From contig JASXTE010000011.1 of assembly GCA_030280995.1 (NCBI GenBank), positions 6,951,501-7,015,500 on the forward strand: a stretch of 64,000 nt of DNA. Direction: 5' to 3'. Numbering within the stretch: position 1 is the stretch's first letter; every line of letters begins with the position of its first letter. Both the position numbers and the translations under genes were made by a program. This DNA is from Hemileia vastatrix. Taxonomy: Eukaryota > Basidiomycota > Pucciniomycetes > Pucciniales > Zaghouaniaceae. Below, piece after piece: positions 56,759 to 64,000 of this stretch. The notes under the pieces were generated by a model. The model was not told the DNA's origin, searched no databases, and saw only the letters and a program-made list of their open reading frames with translations.

Positions 56759-58912
56759 TTATTTAATAATTAATTTTTAATACATTAAATTTAAAATTCA
56801 AACACCATAAAATATATGAATTTTTTTTATATGAATATTATAAATTTAATCTACCTCTTTCTCATAATTATATTTATAATTTTGTTTTTTTAATTTTTGA
56901 CATTTAAGTTTATTTTTTGGAAATACAAAATTAAATTTTCAGCTAAATTTTTTAGTAAGGTAAAATAAATTATAAATTTGACATTTTGTAATTGAATAAT
57001 GAAAAAAATTTTAAATTTATTTAAAAAATATTTTTGTTAGAAGAATACAAATATTTTAAGGGTAGAAATATGGTGCAAATTGTAAGTAAAAAAAATTATA
57101 TTTTTTTTTGTGAGGGGTTATTTCTATTTTTAAAAATATTTTTCAAAAACATTCATTAAATACTGAATTAAATTACTTTGAAACTCAAATTTTTTGTAAA
57201 ATAATTAAAAATGAAATAATAATATTGTTGTATTTGATATAAATTTTGAATTGGTAATATTAATGTCTCTTTAAGTAAATTTGAAAATCATTTAAAAAGA
57301 CCATGTTGATAAGTACTTCATTTTTGATATACAATGGTTATATATATATCTTATATATATTTCTTGAGTGTTATTTTTATATACATTCAATAAAATTTGT
57401 AATATAAAATGCCATTTAATAATTAATTAATGTTCAACTTAGTTATAACAACTTCATATTTAATACCAGCCACTAGTATTTACTTTTTAATTTAAAACTC
57501 CAATATAATATGAGAGTATCCTTATTTTGTCTGTATGTAATGAACAACAATAACAGACCATAAATGAGTGGGTAGTTAATTACAATAAATAGTTGAAGAA
57601 TAACCTATAAGAAATGATAAGTTTATCAAAAAGAGTACATTAAAAAAATATACTTTTGAATTTTTTTTGATATAATTTGGGTAGTTAAATGAAAATTTAA
57701 ATTATCAGACATCAAAATGGATAAAATCTAAAAGTAGTGTTTATATAATAAGCCTCATAAAAAAAAAGGATAAAAAATCTACTATGTAACTAAATTATTA
57801 AATATTAAGGTATTATTAAAATTATTGAAAAACTTATTTTACAGTTATAATGAAATCTAAATGTGAAAATAATGGTGGGATAATAGTAAGACTATGTGGA
57901 AACACTTTAATTTATACATACTTTCAACTATGTTCAGATAAAAAAATTGTTAAAATTGTATAATAACATCTAGTTAATAGTGATGCAATTTTATTTAGAT
58001 CAAGAATAAATTTTTCTGAGGAAAAACTAATTAAATTGAGATATGGCCATCTCCTTTCAAGAGATAGAATAATAATAAAAATTTAAAAAATTATAATAAG
58101 TATTCTTAATCACCATTTTTGAAAAGTCTCTAGTAAAATTCATTATAATATATCATTCATTGATTACATTATATGGAGTTTCATCTTGAAGTAGTGATGT
58201 GCAGCTTTGAACTTATGTTATGAAAAACAAAAAAGTTAAAAAATATATAGTTATACTAATGAAAAAGCCAAAAATAAAAATACTATTATAAATTAAAAAA
58301 ATAAAACTACATAAATTTTATTCTGCTCTAATGATGGAAGGGTACTATGTATGAATTTCCACATGTTAAATCCAAACCTGCTTTAAGGCTAGTTTACAGG
58401 TAGAGCTATTAAGTTTCCTTAAATTCTAAAAATAACTTATGCATTTTACTAATTATTTTTTTCTTGTTTCTTTCCAAAGTTGTTAGAGTTGCTTAATTAA
58501 TACTGTTATCTTGATTGTAAGATATATAATTTTTTTTGAATACATGATTTATTGTTTCAAAAATTATATTATAAATTTAAATCATTTATTTCATTTTCTA
58601 AAGCTTCATTGTCAAAGACACAACTCCATTTTCTATTACTTAACAAATATATAAAATGTGATAGTAAAATTTAAGGAATTTTCTTTTTTAGAGGGTCAAA
58701 CTATATTGTGAAGATTTTTATCTAGAAATTCTTGTACTCTAAAACCAAATAATTTTCTCCCTTAAGTAAGCCATTTCAAAAATATGAGAATATAAACAAG
58801 AATATTAACTTATCTTATTTTTATTTTCTTTACTGAAAGTTTTAGTTCAATCCCTTTTTTTATATGACATTAGTATAAAAACATGGTTAAATGCTACTAT
58901 ATAATTAATTTT

Positions 58913-58953
<41 letters not shown>

Positions 58954-61900
58954 TTAGAACGTCATCCTTTTTTATTTACTTGAATAAATGGCTCAATTAT
59001 AATACCCAACACTTATTAATGTTTCCCAAACTCAATAACAAATTTCTCATATGAAATATTAGCTTCTAATATAAGAAGTTTATCTATAGATGATATTCAA
59101 CATGTGATTTTACTTTTTAGATTCAGCTAAAATTAAACAAAAGGAGAAATCATGCATATGTGTATAAATGGTAACCATATGTTACTTAGAGGATTGTGAA
59201 ATTCACTCATCAGAATGGTTTAAGTATTAAAATAAATTGAGGTCATTATTTTCTAGTATTTGAAACTAATTAGGAAATTATTCTAAAAATATATTTTAAT
59301 GTGTATCATGTTTAAAAAGTTGGAAATATGATTTTTGAAAATTGTGAGTTTCTTATGAGATACCAAGCTTTAGTTTACATTGTTTCAAGTAGAATAGAAT
59401 TTTAGTATTAGAAATTGAAAGCAATGTACCATTATCAGATTTTAACTGTGTTCTACTTATAGAATGATTACATAACATTAAACATTATTTAAATCAAAAA
59501 GGTTTAAAAGATATTTAGAGTTTTACCAAATTTCACCATTTATTAATCTTTGATTTGAAAACAAACTATGATGTACACTCACTAGAAATAAGCAATCCCA
59601 ATTTTAACATAATTTATCAATCCAAAAATAATGAGTCAATTAACATGAAAATATATATTATTTCAAAACCAATTCTCTAGATTTAAAATATGATGCTTTA
59701 ATGAAAAATTATTACAAAACTTTAATGCAATGAAGTCTCTTAAAAAATTCAAAAATAGAATATCAAAACAAGTAATTTCTGCAAAAAAAACTACTAACTA
59801 TTGTAGATAAAGCATAAAAATAAGTCATATTTTTTAAAAAAATGATCTAACAATATTTATTTTTGTTAAAAAAATCAAAACATTGTTAAGTTTGCTTGTT
59901 ATAATAATGTTAAAATCCACTAAACATTATCTAAAGGTGGTAAAATATGTTAAAAATAAGTTGAATTTTATGAGATAAAAATCAACAATTTTGTATCATT
60001 TCCTGTTGTGCTATGACTTTATTCCACCCTTTTTATCTGATTCTTCCAGTATTACTTTGCTATGATCACTAGTTTTCAAGTTAAAATTTACAAATGTTCA
60101 TTATACTTGATAATATGAAAAATAACTCAAACTTTTATAACTACAAAATAAGATTTTGTAACTCCTTCTTTCAATCAATATTTGAAGAAATTTTAGTTTA
60201 TTTGAGTAATGATTTTAAGAATAACAAAAAAATTGAAATTCACAAGGAATTATTTCCAGAGACTATAATTATTTACTTGTGTAATGCATGAGCTACTTAT
60301 CAATGATGTAAAACATCAGAAAAGTAAGTTATAGTTATAAATCTACAGATTATACTGTTTCTGGTATATATATCTTCAATAAATCTTTTAAACTTATCTT
60401 AGCCTACATACCACACAATAGAAAATCATTATATTAAAAAAGGAAAAAATTCTATGATAATATCATAAAGAATGATAACCATGGATTAATATTCCATAAA
60501 AATGGTTAAAAATATTTTAAGAGAACCTAAATCAGTATTCTTTCATCAAAATATATCCTTTTTGTCTTTGTAATTTATTCCAAACAAATTTTTTGAAAGT
60601 TGAATCTATATATCTAATGCCAAAACCACTATTAAGTTCCCTCTTAGACTTTTTAAGAAATTATATATATATATATATGCATATATATATATTATTTATC
60701 AAAAATTGAAATAAAGAATAAAAACATAATTTTATTTACCTTTAATTATTTAAATATAGAGTATTTTCAGAATGCATTGTGGTTACTTGTGAAGGTTAGA
60801 AGATTTGAAGTTGGATTTATGAGTTTTTAGAAGGGCAAATATTGTAAAATTCTTTCATAAATATTTATTTCATAGTTTCAAATGTTGAAATCTACAAACT
60901 AATGGGATTTAAAATTATATTGAGATTTAAAATCTGTTTTCTACTCAAGTAAAATAAAATAAAATGATGATATCAAAATTGAAATTAAGTTTAAACTTTT
61001 GATATGCTCTATCTTCAATTTTATTGATAGTGCATCAAAAATTTAATAATATTTTTTTCCTTCATCACTTTTTACATAAAAGATAGTTTTATCATTTTAT
61101 GAATTAAAGATTGCTTATATAAATTTAACATCTATGTCAACTGTTTATGACTATTAATCTATATAATAAATTTTTTAGAAGAAAAAATAACATCAGTATA
61201 TACTGACTTTGAAATTATTCAATTTAAAATAGTTTACAGGTAGATAATGAAGGGTGATTTCATTTTTGAATATGAACTATAGAAGTCTTATTTTATCAAT
61301 TTTAATTCTTTTTGAGCTCAAATGTATCCACCGCAACTTAAGTAAGAATAAAAATTATTTTTATTGAAATTTACATGAGAAAGTATGCCTATTATTCAAA
61401 ATCAAACTTGCTCTAATGGTGTTTTTCAATCATTATTTCCATTCATAACAATAAAAAACATTTCAATTTGCTGATGTTTTAGTTTTTGATATCCCCAAGT
61501 TTATATCTCAGGTGTACTATTCACAAAATTATTAAAAATATAATTTTCGAAATACATGATAAACTTGAAAGTGAGGGGGCATTAAATTTTTAAAAATGAA
61601 TTCTAAATTCAGGATGGATAGTATTTTTTCTATTTTCACAAATGAACAATTTTTCGTTTCAATTAATCCAGAAAGAAAATTTTGTTGTAAGCATATTATA
61701 TTATATTTATTATGATTTTAAATACTATATTTTCAAGATTTGTGTTTAATATTTCCTGTGAAAGTTAATGTTAATGTGAATTTAAAGTAAGCTTGAAGAA
61801 ATTTAATCAATAGGCATATTGGATATTTAAAATAATATTTTGCTCCAATCTTGAATCATCCTGGGCTAAAAAATATCCCAAATAAGGTTTTTGTGGGTCA

Positions 61901-62399
61901 ATTTGGATTTAAGTAGGATTAAGTGAGGTTTAATAAAGGACAGATAAAAGGCTAAATTCATTACTAGTGACTTTTTTCTCAAAATAGTTATAAAATATTT
62001 ATCATTCTGGACTCAAGCTTCAATAAAGTTGAATTGAAACAGAGATAATTTCTAGCAGCACAACACCATATTTACAAAGGTGTAAAATACCTCAAATATT
62101 ACTCATAATATAGGAAGGCAAGGAATCTACAAAATTCACATTTCAAACGAGGATTTATATTTTGAATTTGAAATTGAGAAATGGAATATTATTTTCCAAT
62201 TTAAATATCTATTAGTCATTTTAACAAAAGTTTTCAGTAATCAGATTGAATTTTGATGGTATTTTGTTGTAGATTAATCATTTTGATGAGACATTTACTC
62301 AAAATTACTGGTTTCGTTTCTAATATTCCATGTGAAATTCATTATGAATCTTTTTGAAAGTGAATAGTTGACATATTGGATATGCAAAAGCTTATGTTA
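56759..62399. other. 5.6-kb AT-rich gene-free right arm
   Basis: No gene-like frame (longest about 65 codons, 60094-60291, no features), no tandem array and no relation to the gypsy elements was found. It holds only simple (AT)n tracts near 57345, 58915-58947 and 60662-60692. Such a long empty stretch inside a transposon is unusual; it may contain very old, unrecognisable sequence or regulatory DNA. Confidence 0.6.
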
Positions 62400-62470
62400 G
62401 ATCAAAGTGAGATCAAAGGGAGCTTAACTGATGATCAAATTAGGATTTTACAAGATCAAACGGTGATCAA
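62400..62470. promoter_or_regulatory. Right subterminal GATCAAA repeats phased at about 11 bp
   Basis: GATCAA(A) starts at 62400, 62411, 62433, 62454 and 62465, with intervals 11, 22, 21 and 11 bp. The same half-site is part of the TTTTGATCAAAA variants in the array at 46920-48855. It is likely the right-end counterpart of the phased repeats at 35769-35808. Confidence 0.7.
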
Positions 62471-62597
62471 TGTAGGTTCATCTTGAGCTCAATCTGTGAC
62501 AAATCTCTGACTAAATGTAAGGCCAAACAATTTCCTACATGGTGATGATGTGTGCATAATTCAAGCATAGATTTGTGGCTCAACGGAGCTCAAGCAA

Positions 62598-62637
62598 GGG
62601 GTATTGCTAGCAATACCCCCCCATTTTTTCTGTGGTG
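62598..62637 (-). repeat. Right terminal inverted repeat of the large transposon
   Basis: Read inward: CACCACAG, AAAAAAT, seven G, then the same CTAG-centred 22-bp palindrome (62598-62619). It is followed outward by the TAT duplication at 62638-62640. Confidence 0.95.
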
Positions 62638-62963
62638 TATGGCATTTGCTCATGGTTCAAATGAACTAGGATTGGTCAAAGACCATGAGATGAAAATCTC
62701 TTTAAGCTGTGATTTGGATAATATTCCTGGCAGCCTGAAAAAGAAACCTTACCCAGCATCTCCTGCAAAAAGGAAAGATATTGAAGACAATATAAAGATG
62801 TTGTTGGAAATGGGTATTGTTGAAAAAGTAGACACAACACCTAAGTATTGTGTCATTTCACCAGTATTGATCTCTTATGAAAAAGATAAGGCAAGATTAT
62901 GTGGTGATTATAGAGCTCTGAATACATACACAGTAGATGATATTTACCCTCTACCAAGGATAG
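62638..62963 (+). pseudogene. Gypsy element A' pol, part 2 (start of RT)
   Basis: The frame cut at 35717 resumes as MAFAHGSNELG, then KKKPYPASPAKRKDIEDNI, TPKYCVISPVLISYEKDKARLCGDYRALNTYTVDDIYPLPRI, matching the start of RT in the intact element C. It is open throughout, but is cut at 62964 by another LTR between PRI and NSI of the RT sequence. Element A' was therefore hit twice. Confidence 0.93.
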
Positions 62964-64000
62964 TGTCAGCCTAGATATCCCTAGGACTGAGTATTTCTTA
63001 TGCTTAAAATAAGATAACCTTAAGTACATTAAGCTTATATCTTAAAAATAAGGTTAAAACAATTATATATATGATTATTATACATTTATATATAATTATT
63101 ACACTATTATATAACTTGTAGTAGTTTAAATAGCTTATCCATAGCTTAATAATACTTATTAAGGTGTTAATGGAGTCATAATATACTTATCTTAAGTGAT
63201 ATTAAGTAATTATTGACATACATAAGCTTAAATGTATACATAAATCTCATATTCAGTGAAATATGCAGTATATTATGTATATTTAGGTCTATAAGTGGGT
63301 TTTAGCCTCTTAATAGCCTATACCCTTAGTTTTTCTGCTTATTTTAGGTCATATGGATGAAATCAGTGGATTCACAATGCCTACAGAAGCATAGACATCT
63401 ATATCAGGCGCATACACTCAGTTTGGACAACTTAATCTGCTTCCTTGGATGGATATTCACGGATTTATGGGTTGGGAGGTTATTGCTGGGTTAATGTGGA
63501 TGCTTGGGGATGTTATTGGGGGCTTGGAAACTTCATTTGTTTCCTTTATATCCTTTGGGTTTCATTAAATCTCTTTTGGATTGTTTATTTTACCTGTTTC
63601 TTTATGGTATCCGCTTTTATCTGGGTTTTCTATTTATGGTATAGGTCTGTGTTATCATTAATTGTGATGGAGGGTCCTTACTGGAGGTCTGGGTGTTGAA
63701 TCTTCTTGAAGTGGATGCCATGAGGAGGTGATGGGCCCTCATAGTGCTGTAATTGCCAGGGATAGAAGTGACATCATCTGGATTGAATGTCTGTGCACTC
63801 CAAGGGATTTGGGTATAAGTAAGGAGGGATTTTGACGGTTATTTATCATCATTCACTTACTACAATTCAAAAAAACACTAAAATACAGTTATTAGCATTT
63901 AGAAATATATTATAAAGCCTTTTATAAGTTGAAATTATCATTATATAAGCTATAACTATATTCTATTTATCTATTTTCCACCACTAGCACGCATTTAAAT
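62964..64000 (+). repeat. LTR family B, second copy (5' LTR of a further gypsy, runs off the window)
   Basis: Starts TGTCAGCCTAGATATCCC and aligns along its length with the LTR at 4573-6022 (for example GGTCATATGGATG near 63348 and CCACCACTAGCA near 63980). It lacks the 261-bp miniature transposon (site near 63950) and so documents the empty target. The frame at 63445-63699 corresponds to part of 4961-5278 but is interrupted upstream, so neither is called a gene. Confidence 0.85.

Larger units (their letters stand above)
35718..62637 (+). mobile_element. 26.9-kb cargo-bearing Plavaka/CACTA-type DNA transposon
   Basis: The ends are inverted repeats starting CACCACAG, followed by an A/T stretch, 6-7 G and a palindrome on TTGCTAGCAA. 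TAT flanks both sides (35715-35717, 62638-62640). Deleting the element and one TAT rejoins CCT|ATG GCA TTT, giving SYP-MAFAHGS, as in the intact gypsy relative (SFP-MAFAHGS). Contents: SNF2 ATPase, unknown gene, Plavaka-type transposase, two unknown genes, Tet-like dioxygenase, palindrome array, hairpin cluster and a gene-poor right arm. CAC ends and 3-bp duplications are typical of the CACTA/Plavaka group. It is not a Starship: no tyrosine recombinase gene was seen. Boundaries are near certain; joint mobility of all contents is inferred. Confidence 0.95.

Noticed and set aside
58915..58947. (AT)n tract, also near 27050, 27390, 30090 and 60670
   Set aside because: Ordinary simple repeats in AT-rich DNA, not informative.
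60094..60291. 65-codon frame in the gene-free arm
   Set aside because: Chance length for AT-rich DNA, no recognisable feature.
35718..62637. Starship-type giant element
   Set aside because: No DUF3435 tyrosine recombinase gene was seen; the ends and 3-bp duplication fit a DDE transposase instead.

Overview
The window is an AT-rich eukaryotic sequence that is almost entirely mobile DNA. Short introns (56-120 bp, GT..AG), Ty3/gypsy chromoviruses, a Plavaka-type (CACTA-related) transposase and a Tet-like 2OG-Fe(II) oxygenase together point to a basidiomycete fungus. A transposon-swollen rust fungus (Pucciniales) fits best; this is inference from protein families, not from a marker gene. No conserved host housekeeping gene, rRNA or tRNA was recognised.

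Left part (1-16671): nested, decayed gypsy elements. The 3' end of element X (pol tail plus 3' LTR, 1-1857) sits inside the reverse transcriptase (RT) gene of Y (1858-6022). Y sits inside the RT gene of Z (6023-8162). A 261-bp miniature DNA transposon lies in Y's LTR (5573-5833), with an empty site visible near 63950. Then come an unassigned segment, about 120 copies of AAAAAT (8737-9463), a minus-strand retroelement-like region with two zinc-cluster-like reading frames (9501-12314) and a truncated minus-strand gypsy D (13489-16671).

Middle (16810-25991): gypsy element C is complete on the minus strand. It has two 1140-bp LTRs with one difference seen, a GTTGT target duplication and one 2055-codon gag-pol frame. 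A second reading frame overlaps gag and is conserved in three elements of this window. Next is a duplicated block of repeat R plus LTR (26041-32264), whose last LTR opens gypsy element A' (gag from 32853).

Right part: A' pol is interrupted in frame by a 26,920-bp DNA transposon (35718-62637). It has 40-bp terminal inverted repeats starting CACCACAG and a 3-bp TAT target duplication. Removing the insert and one TAT restores the pol reading frame exactly. It carries a SNF2-family ATPase, an unrecognised minus-strand gene, a Plavaka-type DDE transposase, two further unrecognised multi-exon genes and a Tet-like dioxygenase. It also holds non-coding architecture: a 1.9-kb array of about 20 CGATCG-centred palindromes with quantised spacing, a 680-bp cluster of 13 mostly unrelated hairpins, 11-bp-phased subterminal repeats at both ends, and a 5.6-kb gene-free stretch. 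After the insert A' pol resumes (62638-62963) and is cut again by another gypsy LTR (62964 to the end).

The large element reads as a self-contained cargo transposon: transposase to move it, SNF2 ATPase and Tet-like enzyme as plausible chromatin and 5-methylcytosine modifiers, and palindrome and hairpin arrays as possible protein-binding or RNA-producing regions. CpG-to-TpG/CpA decay in the older gypsy copy (D versus C) is consistent with a genome that methylates transposons, the setting where such an enzyme would matter.
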